Positions 15,653-23,798 of a DNA stretch of 64,000 nt are shown here, piece after piece. The stretch covers positions 349,183-413,182 of the forward strand of contig NZ_JAPZVQ010000001.1 of NCBI RefSeq assembly GCF_027622945.1, given 5' to 3'. A program made the position numbers and the translations under genes. Below the pieces are notes generated by a model. The model did no database searches and was not told where the DNA came from. It saw only the letters and a program-made list of their open reading frames with translations. The DNA comes from Glycomyces lechevalierae. Lineage in GTDB: Bacteria > Actinomycetota > Actinomycetes > Mycobacteriales > Micromonosporaceae. Within the stretch, counting starts at the first letter, position 1. Each line of letters starts with the position of its first letter.

Positions 15653-15767
15653 ATGACGGACGCGGGCCCGGCGGGCGGGCCGGCCCCGCGCGATCGTCCC
15701 CGATGGCGGCTCCGACTCCCGACGAAGCCGAGGGTTGCGGTGCCGACGCATCGAGGCGATCGCGTTC

Positions 15768-16484
15768 CTAGGGGCGCGGCTTGCCGCTCGGCTTCGCCGA
15801 ACCGCCTGTGGCCAAACGCATCAGGTCGGAGCTCAGGTCGATGTCGAGCTCCGTGCCGCCCGCGCTGCCGTACTCGTGCTGGTAGCTCTTCCAGGACTCG
15901 GTGCGGATCTTCTCGGCGAACCCGGACTCCATGAGCAGCAGGACCTCGATCGCGGCGCGCGAGATCCGCTCGCCGAGCTCCTTCGAGTTCCAGTCCTCAG
16001 TGGCCGCGAAGACCGAGGTCGGCACCGTCATCGTGCGCAGGTACGCGAACAGCGAGCGCATCTCGTGGTCCACGACCAGCGCGTGCCGCGACGTGCCGGC
16101 GGTGGCCGCGAGCACCACCGGCTTGGCGATGAGCAGGTCGTTGTCGAGCACGTGGAAGAACGAGCTGAACAGGCCGCTCGGCGCGGCCTTGTAGACCGGG
16201 GCGCTCGCGACGACCGCGTCGGCGCGGCCGAGCAGCTCGATCGCGCGGGTCATCTTGGGGCCCATGAGCTGCGAGACGAGCGCCGTCCCGATCTCGGTGG
16301 CGAGCTCGCGCAGGTCGATCACGTCGGTCGCGACCTTCTCGTCGCGCTCCTCGGCGAGGGTCCGCACGCGGTCGGCGATGCGGTCGGCGAGCATCCGCGT
16401 CGAGGACGGGTCGCTCGTGCCGCCGCTGACGACGACGAGGTGGAACGGTTGGGCGCCTTCGGGTCGGCGCTGCTGGACGGTCAC
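15768..16484 (-). CDS. NADPH-dependent FMN reductase, CE1759 type
   Basis: A 238-residue flavodoxin-like reductase. HLVVVSGGTSDPSSTRMLAD near the N-terminus is the FMN phosphate-binding loop, and ASAPVYKAAPSGLFSSFF is the second FMN-contact segment. It makes reduced FMN for a partner monooxygenase. The GTG start overlaps the stop of the MarR gene by 4 nt and has AGGAGG 7 bases upstream. It is the third gene of the CE1758-MarR-CE1759 operon, so its FMNH2 almost certainly serves the luciferase-like enzyme encoded at the front. Confidence 0.9.
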   Translation of the reverse strand: MTVQQRRPEGAQPFHLVVVSGGTSDPSSTRMLADRIADRVRTLAEERDEKVATDVIDLRELATEIGTALVSQLMGPKMTRAIELLGRADAVVASAPVYKAAPSGLFSSFFHVLDNDLLIAKPVVLAATAGTSRHALVVDHEMRSLFAYLRTMTVPTSVFAATEDWNSKELGERISRAAIEVLLLMESGFAEKIRTESWKSYQHEYGSAGGTELDIDLSSDLMRLATGGSAKPSGKPRP

Positions 16485-16960
16485 AGGACGGCCTCCTGCC
16501 GGTTGCGTTGGGTGGGTGTCGCCGTCCCTTGGGCGGCGAGCTTGCGGCCGATGGCCTCGAGCTGGGCCATCTCCTCGTCGGTGAGCGCGGCGGTGACCGC
16601 GCGGGCCACCTCGACGGCGTGGCGGCCGCCGACCTGGCGCTGTCGTTCGCGGCCGGCCTCGGTGAGCGCGAGCCTGACGCCGCGCCCGTCCTCGGGATCG
16701 GCGGCGCGCTCGACCAGGCCGCGGTCGGCCAGGCGCTCGACGAGCCGGGACAGGGCGGGCTGGCTGAGCAGCACCGCCCGTCCCAGTTCGAACAGGCGCA
16801 GCGGTCCGTCGTGCTTGGACAGCGTGTAGAGCACGTCGTACTCGCGCATCGAGAGCTCGCCCCAGATCGGTTCGGCGGCGAACCGCTTCATGAGCGAGGC
16901 GTGCGCGGTGAGCAGCGACTCCCACGCCTCGTTGGCGCGGCGGCTTCTGCTGCGGGACAT
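16481..16960 (-). CDS. MarR-family regulator
   Basis: A 159-residue winged-helix protein. MREYDVLYTLSKHDGPLRLFELGRAVLLSQPALSRLVERLADRGLVER is the MarR DNA-binding core, followed by the wing (DPEDGRGVRLALTEAG). It sits between the monooxygenase and FMN reductase genes (9 bp after the former, overlapping the latter), so it is probably an autoregulator of this redox operon. A short palindrome just upstream of the operon is a candidate site. Confidence 0.9.
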   Translation of the reverse strand: MSRSRSRRANEAWESLLTAHASLMKRFAAEPIWGELSMREYDVLYTLSKHDGPLRLFELGRAVLLSQPALSRLVERLADRGLVERAADPEDGRGVRLALTEAGRERQRQVGGRHAVEVARAVTAALTDEEMAQLEAIGRKLAAQGTATPTQRNRQEAVL

Positions 16961-16969
16961 CGGGTCTCC

Positions 16970-18151
16970 CTAGATTTCCGGGTACTCGGCGGCGGCGTCG
17001 CTGTCCTGGTACGGCGAGGCGCCGGTGACGTTGTCGCCGCGGTTGGCGTTCGGGCGCGGCTGGCGGGCCGGGCCGTCGCCGTACTTGGCCTTGACGAGGC
17101 TCGCGTGCGTGGGCGCGTCGGCCGACTCGGGGTCGCGCCGGGCGGCGAGCTCCTTGCGCAGCACCGGGACGACCTCTTCACCGAGGAGGTCGAGCTGGTT
17201 GAGCACCATCTTCAGCGGCATCCCGGCGTGGTCGATGAGGAACATCTGGCGCTGGTAGTCGCCGAAGGCGTCGTGGAAGGTCAGGGTCTTGTCGATGACC
17301 TCCTGCGGGCTGCCCACCGAGAGCGGCGTGCCCTGCGTGAACTCCTCCAGGGACGGGCCGTGGCCGTAGACCGGGGCCTCGTTGAAGTACGGGCGGAACT
17401 CGCTCACCGCGTCCTGCGAGCGCTTCGCGATGTAGGCGTGGCCGCCGAGCCCCACGATGGCCTGCTTGCGCGTGCCGTGGCCGTAGTGCTCGAAGCGCTG
17501 GCGGTAGAAGTCCACGAGGCGCTTGGAGTGCGAGGTGGGCCAGAAGATGTGGTTGGCGAAGTAGCCGTTGCCGTAGAACGCGGCCTGCTCGGCGATCTCG
17601 GGCGTGCGGATCGAGCCGTGCCACACGAACGGCGGCACGTCGTCGAGCGGGCGCGGCGTGGAGGTGAAGCCCTGCAGCGGGGTGCGGAACTCGCCCTCCC
17701 AGTCCACGACGTCCTCGCGCCACAGCCGGTGCAGCAGGTTGTAGTGTTCGAGCGCGAGCGGCAGGCCCTGGCGGATGTCCTGGCCGAACCAGGGGTACAC
17801 CGGGGCGGTGTTGCCGCGGCCGAGCATGAGGTCCATGCGGCCCTTGGAGAGGTGCTGAAGCATCGCGTACTCCTCGGCGATCCGCACCGGGTCGTTGGTG
17901 GTGATCAGGGTGGTCGCCGTGGTGACGATCAGCCGCTCGGTGAGCGCCGCGATGTGCGACAGCAGCGTGGTGGGCGAGGAGGAGAAGAAGGGCGGGTTGT
18001 GGTGCTCGCCGATGGCGAACACGTCGAGGCCGACCTCTTCGGCCTTGACGGCGATCTTGAGGATGCCGTCGATCCGCTCGGCCTCGCTCGGGGTCTCCCC
18101 CGAGACCGGGTCGCGCGTGATGTCACTGACTGAGAAGATGCCGAACTGCAT
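16970..18151 (-). CDS. CE1758-family FMN-dependent luciferase-like monooxygenase
   Basis: A 393-residue TIM-barrel flavin enzyme. The start MQFGIFSVSDITRDP, the GEHHNPPFF motif near residue 49 and the GKGRMDLMLGRGN-like segment near residue 108 place it in the CE1758 group, which is paired with CE1759 FMN reductases. I chose the ATG at 18151; an upstream in-frame ATG at 18202 lies in a palindrome and would add unrelated residues. First gene of a three-gene operon with MarR and FMN reductase. The substrate is unknown. Confidence 0.9.
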   Translation of the reverse strand: MQFGIFSVSDITRDPVSGETPSEAERIDGILKIAVKAEEVGLDVFAIGEHHNPPFFSSSPTTLLSHIAALTERLIVTTATTLITTNDPVRIAEEYAMLQHLSKGRMDLMLGRGNTAPVYPWFGQDIRQGLPLALEHYNLLHRLWREDVVDWEGEFRTPLQGFTSTPRPLDDVPPFVWHGSIRTPEIAEQAAFYGNGYFANHIFWPTSHSKRLVDFYRQRFEHYGHGTRKQAIVGLGGHAYIAKRSQDAVSEFRPYFNEAPVYGHGPSLEEFTQGTPLSVGSPQEVIDKTLTFHDAFGDYQRQMFLIDHAGMPLKMVLNQLDLLGEEVVPVLRKELAARRDPESADAPTHASLVKAKYGDGPARQPRPNANRGDNVTGASPYQDSDAAAEYPEI

Positions 18152-18190
18152 CGTATTCCCTGCTCTCCCCGCCGCAGCGGTCCAATCTTC

Positions 18191-18202
18191 ATGCGTTTGC
18201 AT
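18191..18202. promoter_or_regulatory. Candidate MarR operator
   Basis: ATGC-N4-GCAT, 40 bp upstream of the monooxygenase start codon. It is short, so the support is modest; the position in front of an operon encoding its own MarR protein is the main argument. Confidence 0.35.
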
Positions 18203-18271
18203 CTACCTTAACCCTCCGGGGGCGAGGACTATTCCGAATCGACGGAGGCACTGCTCACACCGTGGAGACGC

Positions 18272-18307
18272 CGAACGGCCGGGCCCCCGGGCGGGTCCGG
18301 CCGTTCG
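18272..18307. terminator. Hairpin, CGAACGGCCGG stem
   Basis: CGAACGGCCGG and its exact complement with a 14-nt loop, downstream of the minus-strand GH5 gene. Two hairpins in tandem probably end that transcript before it reaches the monooxygenase operon. Confidence 0.6.
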
Positions 18308-18328
18308 CATGGTCAGGACGTCGGCGCG

Positions 18329-18356
18329 GACGGCCCCGCCGCGGGGCGGGGCCGTC
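18329..18356 (-). terminator. Terminator of GH5-CBM13 gene
   Basis: GACGGCCCCGCC and its complement with a 4-nt loop, about 28 bp past the stop codon of the GH5 gene. Confidence 0.7.
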
Positions 18357-18384
18357 TTGGTGGCATTGCTCAGAAGGTCAGTGC

Positions 18385-19857
18385 TCAGAGAGTCCACTGC
18401 TGGTTGGCGGCGCCGGTGCAGTCGTACTGCTGGAGGCGGGTGCCGTTGGCGGTGCCGGAGCTGATCACGTCGAGGCATTTGCCGGAGTGGCGGGCGACGA
18501 AGGAGACGTAGCCGCCGCCGGCGTCGCGCACCTGCCACTGCTGGTTGGCGCCGGTGCCGCAGGTCCACTGGATCGCCTTGGCGTTGTCGGCGGTCGAGGC
18601 GCCGCTGATGTCGATGCACTTGCCGGACGCCTGGGAGACGATCTGGACGTAGCCGCCGCCCGCGTCGCGCAGGATCCACTGCTGGTTGGCGCCGCCGTGG
18701 CAGTCGTACTGGATGATCTCGGCGCCGTCGGCGGTGGACCCGCTCACGACGTCGATGCATTTGCCGGAGACGCGGCTGACGATGTCCGTGGCCTGGACCC
18801 CGCCGCCTCCCTGGCCCCAGCCGTGCAGGATCCGGTCGGCGCCGGAGCGGTTGCGGATGGCGAGGTCGATGGCGGTGCCGCTGCCGCTCTTGGCGAACAT
18901 CGAGTACCAGTCGTGGCCGGAGTTGTTGCTGATCTTGCCGCCGAGGGCGGGCCAGTAGGTCGAGCCCATGCCGAGTTCGCGCTGGGCGTCGGTCACGGCG
19001 CGCAGGTAGCGGACGAAGTTCTGGGTGCTGGCCGGGTCCGCGTAGTTGAGGCCGTTGTCCATCGGCGCGCCGTATTCGGTGAGCACGGCGCGGGAGGCGC
19101 AGCTGCCGAGGCCGTCCTTGAAGCTCTGGACCCACCAGGCGTAGTCGTGCTCGCCGTAGAAGAACGCGTAGTGGTGGTAGGAGAGGAGCGTGCCGCTGAG
19201 GCGGCTGTCCGCGCACAGCGGCTTGACGTCCTGGGCGAAGCCGGCGCCGTCGATGAGGATGCGACCCTTGGGGACCGAGGGGCGGGCGTTGACCCAGGCG
19301 GCGGCCACGTTCGCCCATTCGCTCGCGCTGTAGCCGTGCGGCTCGTTCATCGGTTCGAAGTGAACGAGGCTGTTGGAGCCGTACTTGGCGACCACGGTGT
19401 CCCACATCGCGTTGAACGCGCCCATGTTGGTGATGCGCCCGCCCGAGGCGGCGCCGTCCTCCCAGTACGCGAGGATGACCTTGAAGCCGCGCTCGGTGGC
19501 GGCGTCGATGGCGGCGGCGTAGTTGTTCCACCAGGCGGTGCCCACGGTGTGGGTGTTGACGGGAAGCCGGATCGTGTTGGCGCCCATGAGGGTTTCCATG
19601 TCGCTGTACACCGCGTCGGCCTTGGCGTGGACGGTGGCGTAGCTGTCGGTCTGGCTCAGGCCGTCGAGGACGAGCGGCCCGGTGTTGAAGTTGTCGCCGA
19701 GCATGGCCCAGTTGAAGCCCCGGAAGGCGTTCGTGTTCGCGGCGGCGGGGGCCGCGTCGGCGAGCGCGAACGCGGGCACCAGGACCAGCGTGGCGAGTGC
19801 GGTGAGCAGGAGTCGAAGCAGGGACCGCCTGGGGTGGGCGGCGGATGCGGCGTTCAT
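18385..19857 (-). CDS. Secreted GH5 glycoside hydrolase with C-terminal ricin-type CBM13
   Basis: 490 residues. A signal peptide (RRSLLRLLL...ALADAAPAAA, residues 1-40) is followed by a GH5 (clan GH-A) barrel to about residue 335. The acid/base Glu is E172 in FEPMNEPHG and the nucleophile is E261 in VLTEYGAP. The last 130 residues form a beta-trefoil with three QxW repeats (NQQWILR, NQQWQVR, NQQWTL), a CBM13. It is exported and acts on a beta-linked polysaccharide such as beta-glucan or mannan; the subfamily cannot be fixed by eye. It has its own promoter and a CebR-like site, so induction by cello-oligosaccharides is plausible. Confidence 0.9.
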   Translation of the reverse strand: MNAASAAHPRRSLLRLLLTALATLVLVPAFALADAAPAAANTNAFRGFNWAMLGDNFNTGPLVLDGLSQTDSYATVHAKADAVYSDMETLMGANTIRLPVNTHTVGTAWWNNYAAAIDAATERGFKVILAYWEDGAASGGRITNMGAFNAMWDTVVAKYGSNSLVHFEPMNEPHGYSASEWANVAAAWVNARPSVPKGRILIDGAGFAQDVKPLCADSRLSGTLLSYHHYAFFYGEHDYAWWVQSFKDGLGSCASRAVLTEYGAPMDNGLNYADPASTQNFVRYLRAVTDAQRELGMGSTYWPALGGKISNNSGHDWYSMFAKSGSGTAIDLAIRNRSGADRILHGWGQGGGGVQATDIVSRVSGKCIDVVSGSTADGAEIIQYDCHGGANQQWILRDAGGGYVQIVSQASGKCIDISGASTADNAKAIQWTCGTGANQQWQVRDAGGGYVSFVARHSGKCLDVISSGTANGTRLQQYDCTGAANQQWTL

Positions 19858-19907
19858 AGGGCCGGCCTATCTCGTGCGGCGGGCGCACGTGCGAGGGAGC
19901 AGAGGGA

Positions 19908-19921
19908 TGGGCGCGCTAACA
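19908..19921. promoter_or_regulatory. CebR/CelR-like operator of GH5 gene
   Basis: TGGGCGCGCTAACA matches the known actinomycete CebR/CelR consensus TGGGAGCGCTCCCA at 11 of 14 positions. It lies immediately downstream of the predicted transcription start (about 19924), a repressing position. Confidence 0.45.
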
Positions 19922-19930
19922 TCCGCCCAA

Positions 19931-19960
19931 ATTATGACAGTGCGCCGAACACCCGGTCAA
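19931..19960 (-). promoter_or_regulatory. Promoter of GH5-CBM13 gene
   Basis: On the minus strand, TTGACC (19960-19955), an 18-bp spacer and CATAAT (19936-19931). This is one of the strongest sigma-70-like promoters in the window. Confidence 0.65.
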
Positions 19961-20030
19961 GCATTGATGCATGTCGATCTTCAAATAACCCAGAGGTCGC
20001 GTCAGCGCCCCGCGACACGCCGCAATGGAT

Positions 20031-20050
20031 CGTCAAGAAAACGTCAAGAA
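20031..20050 (+). promoter_or_regulatory. 11-bp-spaced direct repeats upstream of kup
   Basis: CGTCAAGAA occurs at 20031 and 20042, an 11-bp period typical of OmpR/PhoP-type response regulator sites. It lies about 80 bp before the kup start codon, in a comparatively AT-rich 270-bp intergenic region. Confidence 0.4.
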
Positions 20051-20126
20051 TCGTGAATACGGGTCGCGATTCGGGTTTCGGCGTGCCTGTCGGACTACGA
20101 TCCGGCAGCGAAAGGAGCAATAACCC

Positions 20127-22100
20127 GTGACCGCTCAGACCAGTGCAGACCCCGCCGACCCCTCCCTGGCGCCTCCCCCCGACGGCTCCCGCAGCACCTC
20201 CGCCAGGGGCGCGACGCGACTCGCACTCCTCGTGGGCGCCCTCGGCGTCGTGTACGGCGACATCGGCACCAGCCCGATCTACGCCCTCCAGACCATCTTC
20301 AACCCCGGCGACCCGCACCCGGTGCCGACCAGCGTGGACAACGTCTACGGCGTCATCTCGCTCATCTTCTGGTCGCTCGTGCTCATCGTGACGGTGTTCT
20401 ACGTCGGCCTCGTGATGCGCCTCCACAACGAGGGCGAGGGCGGCATCATGGCCCTCATCACGCTGATCCGCCGCCACAGCCAGGGCCGCGGCCGCAAGGC
20501 CGGCCTCTTCCTCGCGGGCCTCGGCATCTTCGGCGCCGCCCTCTTCCTGGGCGACAGCATGATCACCCCCGCGATCTCGGTGCTCTCGGCCGTCGAGGGC
20601 GTCAAGACCGTCAACCCCGACCTCGAGACCTTCATCATCCCCGCCACGGTGGTCATCATCGTGGGGCTGTTCGCGTTCCAGCGCAAGGGCACCGCGGTCA
20701 TCGGCCGCTGGTTCGGCCCGATCATGATCGTGTGGTTCACCGTCCTCGCCGTGCTCGGCCTCGGCGGCATCTCCCGCAACCCCGAGATCCTCCGGGCCCT
20801 CTCCCCCACGTACGCGGTCGACTTCCTCTTCGGCCACTTCGGCGTCGCGTTCTTCGCGCTCGCCGCGATCATCCTGACCTTCACCGGCGCCGAGGCGCTG
20901 TACGCGGACATGGGGCACTTCGGCCGCAAGCCGATCTCCCGCGCCTGGCTGTTCATGGTCTTCCCCGCGCTGCTGCTCAACTACATGGGCCAGGGCGCGC
21001 TCATCCTCGAGGACACCGGGAACGTCCAGGGCTCGTTCTTCCTGCTCGCCCCCGAATGGGCGCGCATCCCGCTGCTGGTCCTGACCGGCACGGCCACGGT
21101 GATCGCGGCGCAGGCCGTCATCAGCGGCGCGTACTCCGTCGCCTCGCAGGCCTCCGAACTGGGCTACCTGCCGCGCCTGCGCATCGCGCACACCTCCGAG
21201 CACCACTACGGCCAGATCTACGTGCCGTGGATCAACTGGCTGCTCATGGTCTCGGTGCTGACCCTGGTGTTCGCGTTCCGCACCTCGGAGGCGCTGGCGT
21301 TCGCCTACGGCATGGCCGTGATCGGCACGATCGTCATCGTCACCGTGCTGTTCCTGTACTTCGCGCGCGTCCGCTGGGGCACGCCGAGGTGGGTGCTGTG
21401 GACCGGCGGCGGGCTGCTGCTGGCGCTCAACGTGACCTTCCTGGCCGCGAGCAGCACCAAGATCATCCACGGCGCCTGGCTGCCCCTGCTCATCGGCCTG
21501 ACGGCGTTCACCGTCATGATCACGTGGCAGCGCGGCCGCGAGGTCGTCTCGGCCGAGCGCGAGCGCCGCGAGGGCCCGCTGCGCGAGTTCGTGGACAAGA
21601 TGCGCCGCGGCGAGCCCAAGGCCGCCCAGGTGCCCGGCACCGGCGTGTACCTCGGCCGGGGCAAGGACTCCGCGCCCCTGGCGCTGCGGGCCGCCCTGGA
21701 GCTCAACCACGCCCGCTACGCGCAGACCGTGATCCTCTCGGTCCAGACCGAGCCCGTGCCGCGCGTCCACGACGACGAGCGCATCATCGTCGACGACCTC
21801 GGCAACTGCCAGGACTCGGTCATCCACGTGACCGTCCGCTTCGGCTACGCGGAGACCCCCGACGTGCCCCGCGCGCTCGGCCTCGTGAGCCTCGAGCAGT
21901 CCGAAGGGCGGAAGCTGCGCCTCGACAAGGCCACCTACTTCCTGTCGACGATCCAGCTCCGGGCCGGCAAGGCGCGGACCATGGCGGCCTGGCGCAAGCA
22001 CCTGTTCATCGCCACCTCGCACATCACCTCCGATGCGGCCGAGCACTTCCAGCTCCCCCGCGACCGCACGATCATCGTCGGCTCCCACATCGAGGTCTGA
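20127..22100 (+). CDS. kup: KUP-family potassium uptake protein
   Basis: A 657-residue membrane protein of normal Kup length. The family signature GVVYGDIGTSPIYALQT lies at residues about 39-55 and NEGEGGIMAL follows after the second helix. About 12 membrane segments run to residue 480, then a 170-residue cytoplasmic C-terminal domain. It imports K+ with protons, mainly under low K+ or osmotic stress. GTG start with AAAGGAG 9 bases upstream. It stands alone, followed by a strong terminator. Confidence 0.95.
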   Translation: MTAQTSADPADPSLAPPPDGSRSTSARGATRLALLVGALGVVYGDIGTSPIYALQTIFNPGDPHPVPTSVDNVYGVISLIFWSLVLIVTVFYVGLVMRLHNEGEGGIMALITLIRRHSQGRGRKAGLFLAGLGIFGAALFLGDSMITPAISVLSAVEGVKTVNPDLETFIIPATVVIIVGLFAFQRKGTAVIGRWFGPIMIVWFTVLAVLGLGGISRNPEILRALSPTYAVDFLFGHFGVAFFALAAIILTFTGAEALYADMGHFGRKPISRAWLFMVFPALLLNYMGQGALILEDTGNVQGSFFLLAPEWARIPLLVLTGTATVIAAQAVISGAYSVASQASELGYLPRLRIAHTSEHHYGQIYVPWINWLLMVSVLTLVFAFRTSEALAFAYGMAVIGTIVIVTVLFLYFARVRWGTPRWVLWTGGGLLLALNVTFLAASSTKIIHGAWLPLLIGLTAFTVMITWQRGREVVSAERERREGPLREFVDKMRRGEPKAAQVPGTGVYLGRGKDSAPLALRAALELNHARYAQTVILSVQTEPVPRVHDDERIIVDDLGNCQDSVIHVTVRFGYAETPDVPRALGLVSLEQSEGRKLRLDKATYFLSTIQLRAGKARTMAAWRKHLFIATSHITSDAAEHFQLPRDRTIIVGSHIEV

Positions 22101-22118
22101 CCCGCCAACCCCTGAGAG

Positions 22119-22149
22119 AACGGCCCGGGCGCGCTGCGCCCGGGCCGTT
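22119..22149 (+). terminator. Terminator of kup
   Basis: Perfect 14-bp stem (AACGGCCCGGGCGC and its complement) with a GCT loop, 18 bp after the kup stop codon, followed by a short T-containing stretch. Confidence 0.85.
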
Positions 22150-22217
22150 CCGCATTCCGTGGCGCTGCGGGCTTGACACGGCGGGTGTGCGACCAGGTAG
22201 AGTGAACCGCGCTTTAC

Positions 22218-22229
22218 CGATAAATATCG
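22218..22229. promoter_or_regulatory. Candidate operator of the arabinofuranosidase operon
   Basis: CGATA-AA-TATCG, a perfect inverted repeat in an AT-rich pocket 39 bp upstream of the first GH51 gene. The same CGATA half-site recurs three times in front of the CBM2-GH5 cellulase. A LacI-type regulator is encoded at the end of this operon. Confidence 0.45.
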
Positions 22230-22268
22230 TCCGCGCAACACCACCGCCCAACCGCCAGGAAGGCTCCC

Positions 22269-23798
22269 ATGAGCAACGACGCCGTCTCCGCCGTCATCAA
22301 CGTCGACATCGAAGGCCCCACGATCAGCAAGCACGTGTACGGCCACTTCGCCGAGCACCTGGGCCGCTGCATCTACGGCGGCTTCTACGTGGGCGAGGAC
22401 TCCGACATCCCCAACGTGCGCGGCATCCGCCTCGACGTCGTCGAGGCCCTCCGCGCCCTCGACATCCCCAACCTGCGCTGGCCCGGCGGCTGCTTCGCCG
22501 ACGAGTACCACTGGATGGACGGCATCGGCCCCAAGGAGGACCGCGCCGTCATGGTCAACACCCACTGGGGCGGCGTCGAGGAGAACAACCACTTCGGCAC
22601 CCACGAGTTCATGGACCTGTGCGAGCTGCTCGGGACCGAGCCGTACATCTCCGGCAACGTCGGCTCCGGCACCGTCCGCGAGATGAGCGAGTGGGTCGAG
22701 TACATCACCCGCGACGGCGACTCGCCGATGGCCCGCCTGCGCAAGCAGAACGGCCGCGAGGAGCCCTGGAAGGTCAAGTTCTGGGGCCTGGGCAACGAGA
22801 CCTGGGGCTGCGGCGGCAACATGACCGCCGAGCAGTATGCGATGGACGCCCGCAAGTACGCGACCTACTGCCGCAACTACGGCGACAACAAGCTCTACCG
22901 CATCGCCGCCGGTGCCGCCGACTCCGACTACGGCTGGACCGAGACCCTCATGAAGCAGTTGAGCCACCTCGGCTGCCAGCGCGTCGAGCGCCCGCTCTAC
23001 CAGGCCCTCTCCATTCACTACTACACGATCGCCGGCGACTGGGCCGACAAGGGCGACGCGACCGTCTTCACCGACGACGAGTACTACACGACGATGCTCA
23101 AGGCCAACCGCACCGACGAGCTGCTGACCGGCCACGCCAACGTCATGGACCTGTACGACCCGAAGAAGGAGATCGGGATCGTCATGGACGAGTGGGGCAC
23201 CTGGTGGAACGTCGAGCCCGGTACCAACCCCGGGTTCCTGTACCAGCAGAACACGATGCGCGACGCCCTTGTGGCGAGCCTCCACTTCGACATCTTCCAC
23301 AAGCACGCCGACCGCCTGTTCATGGCGAACATCGCGCAGACGGTGAACGTGCTCCAGGCGATGATCCTCACCGACCCCGACTCGGGCGCGCTGGTGCTGA
23401 CGCCGACCTACCACGTGTTCCAGATGAACAAGGGCCACCAGGACGCGGCGTCGCTTCGCGTGGACACCCCGGCGGGCGTCCCGACCCGCGAGGTCGACGG
23501 CAAGGAGCTGGCGACCGTGTCGGTCTCGGCCTCCCGCAAGGACGGCCGCCTGCTCGTCTCGCTGTCGAACCTGGACGCCGAGGCCGGCCAGGACGTCGAG
23601 ATCGACCTGCGCGGCGGCGGCCTGGGCGAGTTCGAGTCGCTGGTCCTCACCGCCGACACGCTCCAAAGCCACAACACGCCTGAGCAGCTGGAGGCCGTTG
23701 CGCCGCAGAAGCACGACGGCGTGAAGCTCGAGGGCTCGAAGCTCCGCGTGCACCTGCCCGCGCACTCGTTCGTGACCGTCTCGGGTGCCATCGCGTGA
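22269..23798 (+). CDS. abfA: Intracellular alpha-L-arabinofuranosidase, GH51
   Basis: A 509-residue enzyme of usual AbfA length without a signal peptide. [16 protein letters not shown] is the family N-terminus. The acid/base is E177 in [11 protein letters not shown] and the nucleophile E308 in VMDEWGTWW. It releases arabinose from arabino-oligosaccharides after uptake, inside the cell. AGGAAGG precedes the ATG. It overlaps the second GH51 gene by 4 nt (GTGA), and the LacI gene follows, so the three form one operon. Confidence 0.95.
   Translation: MSNDAVSAVINVDIEGPTISKHVYGHFAEHLGRCIYGGFYVGEDSDIPNVRGIRLDVVEALRALDIPNLRWPGGCFADEYHWMDGIGPKEDRAVMVNTHWGGVEENNHFGTHEFMDLCELLGTEPYISGNVGSGTVREMSEWVEYITRDGDSPMARLRKQNGREEPWKVKFWGLGNETWGCGGNMTAEQYAMDARKYATYCRNYGDNKLYRIAAGAADSDYGWTETLMKQLSHLGCQRVERPLYQALSIHYYTIAGDWADKGDATVFTDDEYYTTMLKANRTDELLTGHANVMDLYDPKKEIGIVMDEWGTWWNVEPGTNPGFLYQQNTMRDALVASLHFDIFHKHADRLFMANIAQTVNVLQAMILTDPDSGALVLTPTYHVFQMNKGHQDAASLRVDTPAGVPTREVDGKELATVSVSASRKDGRLLVSLSNLDAEAGQDVEIDLRGGGLGEFESLVLTADTLQSHNTPEQLEAVAPQKHDGVKLEGSKLRVHLPAHSFVTVSGAIA

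Noticed and set aside
19858-20126. c-di-AMP (ydaO-type) riboswitch before kup
   Set aside because: The leader is short and lacks the long conserved helices and motifs of that class.
19932-23765. A 1277-codon open frame on the minus strand opposite kup and the GH51 genes
   Set aside because: It lies entirely antisense to well-supported genes with catalytic motifs, has a low-complexity Arg/His/Gly/Val composition typical of a GC-rich shadow frame, and has no ribosome-binding site.
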